A stretch of DNA of 64,000 nucleotides from Cellvibrio japonicus Ueda107 (GTDB lineage Bacteria > Pseudomonadota > Gammaproteobacteria > Pseudomonadales > Cellvibrionaceae), in NCBI RefSeq assembly GCF_000019225.1, contig NC_010995.1, positions 2,922,501 to 2,986,500 on the forward strand. Direction: 5' to 3'. The notes under the pieces are model-generated. The model did no database searches. It was given only the letters and a program-made list of their open reading frames with translations, and had not been told where the DNA came from. The translations under genes and the position numbers were made by a program. Of the stretch, positions 1 through 15,000 are shown piece after piece. The stretch's first letter is position 1; every line of letters starts with the position of its first letter.

Positions 1-3000
1 ACCGGACAGGAACCAGTTGGTTTTCTGGCCACTGCTATTTTCAAATGACAGCAACAGATCATCATGACGCACAAAGCCAAGGGTATTAGCCAGTTGATCT
101 TTTGACGGCAGCTCAATCGTCAGCTCGGTGTTCTCAACCCGGTCAACACCGGAAACCGTATTGCTGACACTGATCGACAAATCACCCAAGGTATTATCCG
201 GCAAGCGGAAACTGAGCAGGTTTGCGGATTCAAAACGTACATCCACTGCAGGTTTCTGGTTGACCAGCAATCGTGTCAGCGTACTGAAACCACGCCCCTT
301 GATGGCAACCGTTGCCCCCGAATTAAACAGATACTGCTTCAGGTTGGGATCAAAGGTTTTACTGAGCAGGTCATAGGAACCTACACTTTCAATAACGGGA
401 TCGGCAATATACGTAAACGCAGCTTGACGGCTGTCAGCCAAATGACCATTGCGAACCTGCAATCCCACCACAACATTATCAGCCGGTGAAGTTGGCAGGG
501 CAGGCAAACTGAAGCGCAACTCATTACTGCTGGTTCGCGTAATACTCTCCGCTGGAATTTCCCTGCTGCCCAGGAATACCCTCGTTGCTTCGGTGAAGTG
601 GTTGCCAAATACACTAATCACCTCACCACCACGCCAGCTGGCAAATGCCGGCATCATATGGGCGAATTCCGGTTGCTGATGGCTTGATGCAACAAAACGG
701 AAACTGTAATCGGAGCCCAGGGCTTCACCGTGTAAATCGCGGAGGGCCGCCGAGAGCGTTACCCGGTAACGCAAACCATCGACAAAGGGCTGTGCCGGAC
801 GATAGACAAGTTTGGTACCCGCATTATTTACCTGGCTGCTGACAGCACCCGCCACTTTCGCACCGTCCAGCGTAACGCTGAACAGTTCGTTTCTATTGGC
901 TTGTAACTGCTGGGCATCCAGCAGGCGATTGAATTGGACTTCAATGGCTGTGTTCGCCGGCAGGACGGCCTCCGCCTCAGGAATATGATCGGTAATCACC
1001 AATTGCTTGTTCACAATGGTATTCAGGCGACCACCAATATGGTTGATGCTGCTTGCATCCTCTACCGGATTTTCAATGGCCTTATCATTCAGGTAGGCAA
1101 AGGTTGATCCCGCATAAAGCGCGCGCGGATGGAATGCGACCGTTGTGACATCACCCATGACCGAGAAATAATTTTTCAGGGTAATAGCCGCTTTATAGCG
1201 ACCTTCCATCCAGGGCGACAGATCATACATTTGCAGATCACCCTGCCCTGCACTGACATACAGGTTTTGGCCGCGCAAGATCATCTGGCCAGCATAAATA
1301 TCGCCATTGCGTACCAGGTAAGCCAGGTTGAGCGATGCGACCGGATCTGCACCACGCTCGGCATTTTCCTGGAACAGCAGCACAGAACCATTGGTGCCGG
1401 TCGAGACAAGGATCAAATTATTTTTAATCAGCAAATCGCGCGGTTTGAAGCGATTGCCACCCTGGTCGCGCACGACAAAATCGCGCGTTACGCTGTAATC
1501 ACCAGACATTAACTCCACTTCAACAACACGGCGGAGGTCTGTTAATGCAACCCAGAGACTATTACCGGCAACTTCAATCGCATAGGGAACACCCTGCAGT
1601 TTCACCCGATCAATGGTCGTGCGTTTTTCCAGGCTGCGCGCTGCTGTGATTTGATAAATAGATACGCCTTCTGAGGTGGAGAGGTAAAGCAGGTCATCGA
1701 CTACCACCAAATCCCGAATCAAACCGGACACCGCCAGTTGGTTAATCAATACCGGATCGGCTGCCAGGGTAATATCAAAGTGATAGAGGCGATCGCCACC
1801 CGCTGCAAAGAGGTTATTGCCCGAGGCGCCCAGTGCCACAAAGCCTGTAGTCCCCAAACCGCCGGTCACGTCGAAATGGTAGGGATTGGCTATGCCAGCA
1901 AAGTCTTTGTTGATAATGATCGGATGCACAGGATCAGAAACATCCGCTGCCACCAGGCGCGCCACATTGGAGCGCAGGCGTTTGGCAACACGGCCATCGC
2001 GATTGATGACTTCATATTCCCCACCGGTGACGGTATAGAGAATCTGGTCATGCAGCAGAATGGCGGAAATCGGACTGGGTTTATCCGAGGCCAAATCCAC
2101 TGAACCGGTTTCCTTGCCTGCATAGAAATAATCGACCGGTGACAGGGAAACCTCTCCGGCAAACTGCATATTCTCTGCTTTTATTGTTGCAAAACCAAAG
2201 GGATTGGACGGTGCCCGCACCTGGATATGGTTACCGCTGAGTACACGCAGGTCACCTGCCTGCCTGTCGCCAATCGTAATACGTGTTCCGTGGTTAAACC
2301 CACGGCCATAAATATCAATGAGATTGCCACCCTGTGGCGGGCCGCGCAGCGGATTGACATCTTCGATCACTACACGCGGCAATACCACCACAGCACCCTG
2401 CTTGGTGTACGCCAGGTTACCTCTGATAATACGTACTGGCAGGGTTGTGGTGTTACTGCTCAGGAAAAGGTTGGGCACATCCACATCAATCTGCGTATCG
2501 CTAACCTGTTTGATCGCGGCAGCAGGCAAACGTGTCTCACCAATATAGACTTGCAACTCCGCCGCCGCACTACCAAAACCATTGCCCAGGATGACAGCCT
2601 GTTCACTGCCATCGGCATGGAAATAATGTGCACCCAGGGTATTGTTTACTTTCCTGGCGACTTTACTGATCTGTGGACGAGTAGCAGCGCTCAGCTCATA
2701 GGTAGCACCAACGGGCGTTACCAGATTTTCACCGCTCACCGCCGTCAATGCAGTACTCAAATCAAGGGCCACACGGTTACCCGCGATGTTTGCTGCGGTA
2801 AGTGCAATATCAATATAGCCACCGGCCAGTGTATTGGTTCCTCTGACACTAAAGGCATCATCGGCTAATGGCACCTGCTCACCATCCACAAGCACCAATG
2901 CAGAGCGCAAATGGGCTTCGTTGGTATTGATCAGGTTGTTTAGCTGGATGCGGATATATTCATTCGCCGCCAGGCTGCTACCACTCGCCGGAACGATAGA

Positions 3001-6000
3001 CGTTACCGCCAGGCCCGGACTGCGACTTTCTGCAAGCCCTTGCGGTGAGGCTACAAACAAGCCTCCTGTATTGGCGATCAGCTCAGCACCAGGCTGCTGG
3101 ATAGCATCCCAATAACTGGTTTGATAGCTACCGTCCGCCTGTTGCCGGTAAACAATACGCTCTTTACTACCGGTAATCGTGATCTGCCCATGTTGTACCA
3201 ACATAGAGGCATTCACATCTGTAGCGGAGGCGCGTTCCAGTAACTGGATATGGTAACTGTCGCGATTGGGCAAATTATCAAAAATCGCCAGATACAATTG
3301 GGTATCGCGTTTCAACAATACATAAAGGTCACCGTTCAACCACTGCACATCCAGTGGCTGTCCCTGCAACGCAGTACCTGAGAAAACAATGGGGGTATAA
3401 CCCACAGGTGGATTCAGTTCATCATCACCCAGGTCAAAGAAACGGATAAAGCCACTGCCCAAATCATCGGCTACGGACAGTGCCAACATATTACCCTGAG
3501 GGTCATATGACACATCGGTTGCCCTGTGCCCCGGCACCGGGAATTGCGTTAAGACCAGCGGCGTTTTGGGATCTGTGACATCAACGACCATCAGCCCATC
3601 CTGGCTGGCAGCCAGGAATGCTGAATTGCCCACGACCTCAACACCCAATACCGGCGCGCTGGTGCGGATCTGGCTTAAACGGATCGGACTTTCCCAAATA
3701 CTGATATCAAAAATTTCAAAACCGGAGGGAATCAGGAAGCGATTTTTATCCGTCGGTTCTGCACCGGCCCTGACACCGACATACAACAAATCGCCAATAG
3801 TTTTTGCCCCGCCAATGATATGTGGTGGGTAGTTGGGCAAACCAACCGAGCGGCCAGCCGGCAAGGTATAGGAGAGACTGCCGACATGAATGTCCTGCCC
3901 ATTAATCAGCAGGTAAACCTGATACAGCTTGGGTTCAATCGCTGTCGGCAAACGGAAGCTAAACTGCCTGAGGTTTTCAACATCATCTTTCAGGTCAACA
4001 ACGGTGAAGCCTTCATCAGACACCAGTGAGTGCATCACATGGCCATCGGCTGAACGCATCAACACCTTGGCGCCCGGCAAAATAACATCGGAAGACGCGC
4101 TGATCGTAACCTTATATCCCCCTTCAAGATCGGCGGTTTCGGGTGAGACTTTGAATACAGCATCGCGGATATCTTCACCCGTCACTATGGCGCCCGGGAA
4201 TTCTGCTGTGAGCAGATTATCCTTAACCCTGATGTGATGCTGGCCAGCACTCAAGGGTAAAAGGTCCAGCGCATTGGCGGGAATTTCCAGCGTGTGCTCA
4301 TCGATCCAGGTGTAAGACACCGGATACTGGTCAACATACACTGCAACATCCGTGGAATTACGGAAACCGGCGCCGCGCAATTGGATAGCCTGTTGCTGAC
4401 GGCGATGGTAGCTGCCATGGGTCACTTCATAAATCTGTGGCTGTAGCGCAGCCTCATCCGCCTGGATAAAGCGGCTAATAAACGGCGCCCACTGGCCAGA
4501 GCCGCGCAGATTACGTGCACCATTTACCGTGACCTGATAGCGAACACCGGAAAGACGTTCAAACGCCAGGGTAAACTCGGTGGCAGCCGAATTTTCCAAT
4601 ACCTCTGCTGACACGGTGACAGGAACATCAGCACCCGTATCCAGACGCTGGACACTGACAACGCTGGCTTCTTGCATGGATGCGAGCGTGACAGGCTCAT
4701 TGAAGTGCACGCGATATTCTTCATTCGCTGCCAATGCGCCATTTTCCGCTGCGCTGGCAGCGACCACCAGGGCAGCCGGCAATTGCAGACTGCGCAAGCC
4801 GCTTCCACCACCCACAGCCACCAGGCGATCCTTGAAATAATCCAGGGCTTCGATGCGCTCCTGGTTACCCGCAGAAATAACCCTGGGCTCCAGTGGAGAG
4901 GAAATATCCAGCACAACAAGACCTGCGTCTGCGGCTACCAACAGCGTGCTGCCCAGGACAAGCAACCTGATCGCCCTGCCACCACCAGCCTGTAGCTTGT
5001 TATCAAATAACAGGCGGGTTTTCTGCTCAGGGCGATTCTGATCCAGAATCTCAATACCCTTGCTGCCCAGGGCAACAATCAAATAATCGCCGTAGGTCGC
5101 CATGTCATAGACGGTACCGTCAAAGGTATATTCCCGGGTTAAATAGGGATCAAAGATATTGGTGACACTGATGCGATCGCGGGATTTCTCAACCAGGCGG
5201 CTGGCATTCGTATCCTTCATATACGGGCAAGGATTCCACATAACACCATAAGCAGAACCGCTTGAGTAAATCCAACCCTGGGAATAATGGAGTGCGGCAC
5301 CACCAGCACCCGATATCGAACCCATATCCACCGGATCCTGTGGATACATCAGGTTGGCCCCCAGGAGTTGCATACCATCGCCATGGCCGGGAGTAAATTG
5401 GCACGGATCTTTTGGCGGATCGGCATCAACTGAGGTAAAGGTACTGCCAAACAAGGCATAACCGTGCTTCTCGATATCCTGGATCATGCCCTTATCAAGC
5501 AGGGCTTCACTCAGTACCTGCAAGCCATTTTGCTCATCCAGGTTCAGGCGGGAAACACCGCCATGGCCATTGGCTACATACAGGCGTTTACGCCACTCAT
5601 TGGCTTCCCATTCGCGCGTGGTTTTCACGCGGATCGAATCCAGTGATTGAGAGAGATAGGTACTGCCCAGACGAGCCAGATCCGCTTTTTCTGCTTCCGT
5701 TAAGACGGGGGCATCAATTAAATATTCACTGCCAAGGGCTTTACCATTGAGCTGATTCCACTTGAGGAAGCGATTAATCTCAGCAGCGCCCTGCGGACCG
5801 CTGGGCAGGGAACCCACACCGCCAACCAACAATGGACTGTGTGCCTCCTGAACCTCAAAGCTCAGCGCGCGCCAGGTTTCAGGAATCATGACACCTGTGC
5901 GCTGGTTGGCATCGCTGAACATCTCCTCCAGGGAGAAGTTCTGGTGGAAATAACCAGCCGCGGTGAACGCCACCCCCGTGTCCTGATCAATACGGATATC

Positions 6001-9000
6001 CAGCAAATTGGATTTCGCTGCCTGGATATTGGCAAGCTGGCGGATACCGTAACCATAGCCATTGGCTCCGCTCAACTCTGTTGTGCGGCCATAACTATCT
6101 TTGCCATACACATTTTTCAATCCGGGTGTGCCACGGGGTACAACAAAGGTCAGTTTGTTGCTGGACAACACCTGGATACTTTGGCCAGGTGAAGAGCCGA
6201 CGCTGACAGACAAACCATCAGCTACCGAGTTACCCGGTTCAAAACCGTCACCATACAGGGTGACCTTGGTTCCACCCGGCAAAGGTCCCCACTGCGGCTC
6301 AATAGCCGTGAAACGAACCGGCGCATCAACCTGGATTGCACCATAGCGCACGGCTGTTTCATGTACACCGCCAAAATTTATATAGGCAGTCAAATCGTAC
6401 ATGCCTGCAGCGACTATCGCCGGGAGTTGCGCCTTGATAATGCCAATTCGGCTGTCATCCTGGCTGCGTACAACAGAATCGATCTGCAAGGATTGTGATC
6501 CCGCATACAACTGGATTTTCTCCTTGCTGATTGGAATACCAATCATGGAGACGGTAATGGGATATACCTGTTGCACAGGTACACGACGCGGTACTACCGC
6601 ATTGATAGTCGGTGCTTCAGGGCGTGCTGCGCGATAGGTAAATGTAACCTGTTGTTCACTCTGCAATTTGTACAGGGTCAAATGCGTCTGGCCACCGGCT
6701 TGCAGCAAGGGTTTGACTGTTTTCAAACCTGCCTCAATCACTACCGTCAAACTGTCACCCGGGTTTAAGCCTGTGGGTTCTTTCAGCGTGATAATTGCAT
6801 CGTTATTAACAATACTCACCTGGCTCGCCAACAGTTTTTCCTGTGCATTCAACACATAGAAATACTGTTCATTATTGGCTGACAGGGAAATATCTTTGTT
6901 GAAGCGCAAACGAATGTTAAGGGCACCTTCAACGGAGCGATCCAGAATCTTATTGGCCGGATCCACGCTGTGCAGCTTAAGTACTATGTCCGGTGTTTCC
7001 TGAATAACGCTGGCACCGGTAGTATTTTTACCACCGCCTATAGCGGAATAAGCGGTAGCCGCCACAACCTGGATATGGCTTTTTCCGTAGTTTTCAAAAC
7101 CACCCATACGAATAGGTTTTAATGGATTGGTGATATCGATAGTCATCAGGCCTCGATCACCCAAAGCGACGTACACCATGTTGCCATTAAAGGCCACATC
7201 GTAAACGTAGCCGATATTGGTGACGCGAGACAGGATACGGGGATTATCAAGATCGGCCAGGTCGACAATAACCAATCCGGCATCACCTGCCGCCAGATAG
7301 GCATGCTGGCCATTAACTTTCACATGGGACGCCGGCACATCCAGGCTGCCACGCAGTGTCAGACCTGTTTGCGGGTGGCGTTCAATCAAATGAAATCCAC
7401 CGGCTCCAGCAGTTTCTGCTTCCGTTAATTTCAGGGTGCTGAAGTTATATTCACCACCAACCACCGCATAAACGGCATTTTGTCCTGCGCCCCGTGAAAC
7501 ACGCGCAACATCCAGGGCCTTGCGTTCACCCGGCAATGCCAGGGTGTCGGTAAGATAGGTCTTGGTATGCAAATAGGCATCGACAATACCAAGGCCCCTT
7601 TCTGCCACAGCCAGCAGAACCTGGTCGTTATCAACCTCAAGCCCCTTGGCAAACGACGCCTCTAATGGAAGCGTTTTTACCAGTGTGGATGTCCACTGCT
7701 CACTGGTTTCACTATCGATGGCAGCAATAAAGAGTTGTGCATCCGACGCCTTTCCAGATGCAATACGCGCAGCGCTAATAAACAGGCGATCCTGGCCATT
7801 CTCAAAGAAGGCATCGACGCCCAGGGCATGAAAGCCACTCGGTAACGCCACCTTGGCCAGGATACGGTCATCGACACCGTCTTTATTACAATCCAGCAAC
7901 GCCAGGAGATCATCCGGATTGCTCACACAGGTGGTATCGGCAATAAATTTGGATGAATCTATGTGGTAAATAATAACGCCCGAACTGCCTGCGGCCGCAA
8001 ACAGATAAGTGCCTGTCGGGTCTATGGCAATATCATGGAAGGTGCCAACATTGTCCTGAATATTGGCTTTGACCGACTGCAGGTATTCGAATGCCTGTGG
8101 CTGGGTCCAGGTTTGGCCGTTATCCAGTTCAATACGAATATCTGCGAATCCCAGTTGACCTGGAGGCGTGATAAATTCCAGCTTCTCGGGACTGATCACC
8201 TTGATATTGACGGCAGGTACCTGGGTATCGCCGACATGCACGCGGGTACGCGCTGCACCACTGAGGAATCCTTTACCGACTACAGTAACCTTGGTTCCGC
8301 CATTAACACTGCCGAGTTTCGGAGTGAAGGATGTCAACACCAGGGGCTCAACATACTGTACAGCGCCCAGGCGCGACACACGGCGGCCATCACTCTCAAT
8401 AACCGTAATAGTGGCTGCACCGGGATAATGCGCCGGGGCATTCAGCGAGTAACGTATCAGATTATTACCCAGGCTTTCCGATGCGATCACTGAAGCAGCT
8501 TCTCCTGAAATCAGGAAGCTCGGTGCAATTGCATGTTTAACCACCACATCTAATTGCCCACCGGATACAGTGATAAACGTTGGCGCAACTGATTGGATTT
8601 CCAAAGCCGACGCAGTGCCCTGTGCCGTGGTGAAAGGAATCACATGGTTAAACAGGCCCCTACTGCGACGGCTGCCTAACTCCGGCTTTAATTCAAGGCG
8701 GTATTTACCATTGGCTTCCAATATATGATCAGGTGTCACCAGAACAACCTGTGGATCCTGGTCATCGACAGAGACGGTAAAGCTAACGGACTCTCCCTCT
8801 GCAGTGTTGTTATCGCGCAAGAGCGACAGGTAGCGAGACAGATATTGATTTTCTGTCTGCAAATTCGGGATGGGAATCGGATGTGTAAATTTAATACGAA
8901 TGACCTGGTCGCGCGCGACCCCCACAGCACCGGCTGACGGATAACTGGATACAATATCGGGAGTTAACGTGTCCACCATAGCCAATAGGCTGTGATTACC

Positions 9001-12000
9001 ATTGGGCATACTGGCCAATACAATACCATCATCGGTGTAGTGTGCAGGCTCGGATTCCGGATTCAGGTTGAAACGTACATAACCCTCTGGCGTCTGGAAC
9101 GCGCGGCACGCGGAAAGGTTAACCGCATCGACAACATCGACCAGGTCTGCACGACTGGTATCGATCAAGTGCAAATAATACTGGCTGGTGGAGTTTCCAC
9201 ACCCGGCCTGGCGAACCTGGGCAACCAGTGTCCCGACTGACTCAATGGATTTTAAGTTGCCCCGCAGTGGGAAGCCGTTATCGACATAGTGACCGCTGTA
9301 CTTAAGGCTATTGGGATTGGACACATCGAACAACTCAAGGCCATTCATGCCAAATGCCAGGGTGTTCAGTGTTGCCACCGTGGTATTCAGGCTAAAGCTA
9401 CCACCGGATACGCCCTTACGCACAACCAATGGCTGGACACCCAACTGGGGGATACTCGGTTGTGTCAGGTCAAAGACATAATTTTCTTTCGTTGTTGTGA
9501 TATGCAGGCGATTCTCAATCACTGCAATATCATAAATATTCAACGCTTTTGATCGGCCTTCGTGCAAAGCAGATTGAATGACCTTCACAATTGCCGGTTT
9601 TAAAGGGTCCGCAATACTTAATACAACCACACCTTCATCAGCAGCATTTGCAATCAGGAGGCTATCTTTAACCAACAATGCTTTGGGGGCACGCTTGAGC
9701 GGCAATGGAATGCTATAGAGTATATCGCGATCCTTGGCACCACTCGAATTATCATAATTACCAGGTAAGCGGTTTTCCCGATCATAGACAAGTATCCAGC
9801 GCTGGTTTTCATAGTGCGTATCAATGTACGGAAATACATACCCCTCTGCCGCCACATACACATGGGTATCACCCAATGCCAGGGCCGTTGGATGGAGATC
9901 CTGGGGCAGATCGTAATAACCCAGGCCCAACATAGGTGCGGCCTCACCCAGCGCATCGCGCTGGTAATGCACGAGGCTGATCCAGCCGGGAACCATAAAA
10001 TGATTGAAATCATCAACAAGGGTAATGTTTTTAGGTTCAGGCCCGCCATCCAGCTTAACCGGTGCACCCAACACATAAATTAAATTCAGCTTGTCATCTG
10101 ACGCCAGATCCGCAATTTGCCCGGGCGGCAACTTGAGCGGATCAATCACAATTGTTGAAGGCAGGCCCTGTCTCTGGCGTTCAAGCTCATCCTTTATCAA
10201 CTTCATCGAAAACGGTGTGCGGGTTTCCAAGGTTCTGGCAACACCCAGCTTGCCCATAAATAATGCCTGGGGCAGTATGAACCTGCGCCCGGTACTATCA
10301 CTCAATTCAAGATCGACAAAGCCACGATAGTCATCACCAAAATCGCTCACACGCCAGGACATTTTCTGTGCACTGTATAAGCGCAGCTTGTCATTATCCA
10401 CCGTGTATTGATTGACTACATCAGGCTGTCCACTGGGATAGGCCTTCAGGGTGAGCCCAGGATGGAAACCATAACCTACAATTTCAACTTCATCATTGGC
10501 ACCGGTTTGATTGACCCGTACCACAGCGGGTGACACGAAGGAAATTTGCAGTAAATCCACATAAGTAAATCCGCCAATTACGATATTCTGCAAACCGGCA
10601 TCATTCATAACTTCCACTGCCGCAGGACCGGCATAGTTCGGCGTAGTTGTTACCCGGAGGCGTTCATACCCCTCTGCATCAACCGGTATCAGCTCATCGA
10701 TAACCACCGCCTGACCGCCGATCCGAACTTCCGGCACACTGCCGAAATACCTGCCGCGAATAACCACTTGGGCTCCGCCATCAATCGTGCCTATAGCTGG
10801 TGATATGGACACTATCTCCGGTGCAGGCGCGGAACCCGCTGCGGAGGTAAAGAAGGAGAATTTGTAATCGCGGGCAAGTGGATACCCTGTCAGCGGAGTA
10901 AGGCCCGCTTTAACAACAACGACATATTCCGTACCGGCCTGTAATTCACCGGCTGGTTTCAACTCCAGGAAGCGATAAGCTGGCTCATTGTTACGCTGTG
11001 CAAAGCCAACAGCAAAATCCGCCGTAACCTCTTCACCCAAAGCATAGTTACCTTCGGCATCGGCAATCACACCACCGCGGTAAACGCGCAGGTAATCGTT
11101 GAGGTTTGTTTCCGGCGGCAATACCGCAGAAAGTTCAATATCAATCACCGATAGATCTGTGCTGACCTGTTTTTCAGCCGCCGCCGGTGAGTGACCAGCG
11201 ACAACCAATTCCGCCAACTCAATGCGATTAATGCCTTGCTTACCCGCAGCAACCTGCATAGCACCACGGGCAAGGATCAATTCACGCACAGCATAGTTAT
11301 CCTGGGTAGCCTGGCGATTAATCATAACCGGGACAGTTGAGTCCGTTGTTGGATCATCAATTTTTTCCAGGTCGATAATCTCTACTACTGTCTGGGCAGG
11401 TTTATCTTCCTGATCAGCATAGAGCACACTTGCATAAGCCAGGTTGCCCGCCACACGGACATCAAATACACCTTTTGATACCAAATCCTGGCGCGCAGGC
11501 TTCAATTCAACAATACGGGATAGTTTGGGACCGTAGGGATCACTGATATCAATTTCATTGAGTTGGGAGACCAGCCCCTCGCCAGACATATCGGTGACAT
11601 ACAATTTGCTACCCACAATCTGCAGGCGATTGGCAATGCCCAGCGTATCTATCTGCGCAATAATAGGTAGTGACGGATCGAGGATATCCGCAATAACAAT
11701 CCCTTCTTCCGATGCTGCAATATAGGCAAAACGCCCCTGGACTTTTACATCGCGGGCATAACCATTAGGCTTGATGTAACCAATATGATAAGGCGCAGCC
11801 AGTTTTGAAATATCGATAACCTGCACACCACCATTACCATTGGCCACAAATGCAACACTATCCTTGCGATCTACACCGTAAACCTGGATATAGGGCAGAT
11901 CTACACGTCCTGCCAATAAATAGGGTAAACCGAATTGTTCATCACCATTGCGAATATTGAATATTAACAATTCACCATTTTGATTTTCCGTATAAACACC

Positions 12001-15000
12001 ACCGGCTTCACTCAATTGCCCACTCAATCTATTTACAAATTGGCTGGATGAACCTGAGGATAAAAGAAGATCTGATGGTATACCCTGTTTGCTGGCGAGG
12101 ATGAAATTGGCATCAGCATGCAGTTCAGCTATTGATCCTGCAAAAATTTGGCTGGCACGGTTAACCAATTCAGAATAAACAAACACATCCCCATTATCAT
12201 GTTGTTCTGAACTGATATCGGCCAGGAATAAACCCGTGCAAACAGGACAGCTAGATGATGCGGGTGTTATGGGGTAATCAAGCCCTACTCCCTGTTCAAC
12301 CAGGGATGGATCTATCGTTGACCATGCACCAACCATAGCCCCAGTACGCTCGCTGGATTTATATTGTGCAAGCGCACCGTAATATACAGTTTTGGCCGCA
12401 ACACGACCAAGGCTATCATCCGTCGGCTTGAAGAAGCGGCGCTCGCTAACAGGCATACCGACTTCATGCAGTGTTTCTCCAACAACCTCATGGTTGGGAG
12501 TAACGACACGGGACACTATGCGCAAGCGCTCATTTTTTGCAGCACTGCGACTCAACAGATTGCCATCGGAAAACTCGGCCCAATAGATAAAGTAATGATT
12601 ATCCGGGTCACTGGAGGGTATGGCCGGGCGGTTGGTCGCCGTATCATTGCGATACAGTTGGATTTCCCTGGGGCCGGCCAGGGTTACCCATTCACCGGTT
12701 TCCGATTGCGCCTCCCGAATCCAGCGCATAAAGACTTTGCGATCTGCCTCAACGCCAATATCCCTCACAGAAACAGCGGCAACCACAGGCTCGCCGGCTG
12801 TCAGGATTTCATGGTTGAAAGGTTGCAGGATACTGAGTTTGGGCGAAATCGTATCGTCAATACGTCCCACATGCACAACTTGTGAAAGGCCTGCCTGCCC
12901 CACAACATCATAGGCAATTGCCTGAATCGCAAATCCATCCACATTTTCCGGCGGAGTAATAACCGCGCGATAAATATGCTCCTGTGCAGATGTACCATTG
13001 GTGTGCGACTCACTGGCATAAGCCGTGTAAACCGCTTTGTCATTAACCAGGAATACTACGCGGTCGATCCCCTCGTAACCGAGGTCGTCAAATGTTTCTA
13101 CAACAATTTCCAGATCCTGGCCATCGATAATGACGGATTGATTATTAGAGGGCTTAACGATAGTGGCCGTCGGTGGTTGATCGGCAACAATTTTCAAGGT
13201 TCTGGGGCTGGATAAAGGCGATACATTGCCGTCGACATCCGTTGCCTGCGCGCGGAAGCTGATATATTCCCCAACCCGCCCTTGCGGCACCTGGAGATGG
13301 AACTGGAAGGGAGCCGAGGAATCAATGCCAACCTGCGCGTAATTTAAATTGTTGACATTAGCGCCCAGGGCTTGCTGCAAACTGACATTGCTAACGCCGG
13401 CTTCCGGATCGTTGGCAATCACATTGACAACAATGCCGCGCCCGGCGGTGACTTCCATCACTTGATCGCCAACATTGCTGCCACGGGAATCGAGCACCTG
13501 GATTTGCTGTACGGTGGGCGCCGCATTGCGAACCAGGGTAACGGGACGTTCGAGCGTAGCAATATTTCCCGCACCATCACGCGCTGTCACACGGAACAAC
13601 ATGGCAAGGGAATCCGGCAGTTGGTCGGCGGCCAGGTGAGGAAGGTATGCCGCAATCTTACCGACGCTCAAATGTCCATTGTAAGGTGCCGCCAGCAGCA
13701 GGGCCTGGGAAATTTCCTCCTGGTCGCTGAATTGATTGTCGCCATCCTTATCGACAAACAATTGCGTACGCACCGATGTAACCCGCACATTGTCCCTGAC
13801 CTGCAAGTCATAGGGTAAGGAGCGCATTTCGGCAACTGTTGTCCCCGATGCCAAAGGCAATGTGGCGCTAATTTCAGGAGCCAGCGTATCCTTATCAACA
13901 CCGACAATCACAGGCGTCAAGGTTTCTACTGTGCGCGCAGTGCCGGTAAGCCGTTTTTCCGTCACTGCCGCCGTTAATGTCAAATCGCGGCCGGCCTGGC
14001 CATAAGGCACCTCAACCAGAAACTCATAGGGATATGTGCTATCGGTAATACTGCGGTCACCCGTGAGCAGGTTGGCTACATTAAGCACCACCTTGTCTAC
14101 ACCGACATCATCAACCGCGTTCACCTGTACCAGCAGGAATTCGCCCTCGGTGATTCGCTGCCCCGAAACCGGTTTGCCAATGGCCACTGTCGGCGGCACA
14201 TCGCCAATAATTTCCAGGCTGATACTTTCATTGGCGATATGTTTATCGAGATCCCCATAAGCAGCGCCATAGGAGTCTATTGCCTCGACAAACAGGCGGA
14301 CGCGATTATTGGCTGGATTATCCTGGTCAAATGCCGGCAGGTTGACACTGAAATTGTAGGGAGGTTGACGCAGCAGCATATTGAAAATCTGGGTCTCCTG
14401 CTGCTCGGGACCGTGGTAGGCAACCAGGCGCAGAGAATCTATGCCCACATCATCATAGGCATTGACATTGACATACAAAGCCGTGTTTTCAACCTGTTTG
14501 CTGCCATCCAATGGCTGGACGATATCCACAACCGGACGCTGGTCAATCCGCACCGGATAACTGACTTCCTTGATCCGCTTATTACCGGAAGGATCATAAG
14601 CAACGACCTTGAGCCAAATATCAAAACGGGTATTTTCATCCACGAGGACACCGGCAAACCGGCTGGCAATTTCCGCGATACGGTCCACATGAACTTCCTG
14701 CGAAAATATCGGCGTATCAATATTATTGGTCGTTATAGGATCGGCATCGGCATCGGGAATGGCATTGATGGTACGGATAGCGCCAGCATAGGGAAGTTGC
14801 TGGTAAGAGCCATCGGATTTCTTAACACCATAGGTTGAATAGATTTCAAACTTGGCCACTTTGACATTGTCATAGCCGCGGATTGCCAATTCAAAATCCG
14901 AAAACTCGGGTGGGCCATAACCTATAGCGGGGCGAACTATGGCCACCTCAGGGTTAATTTCATCGGCGGCACCAATAAAGGTGACTTCATCCCGGCCTAT

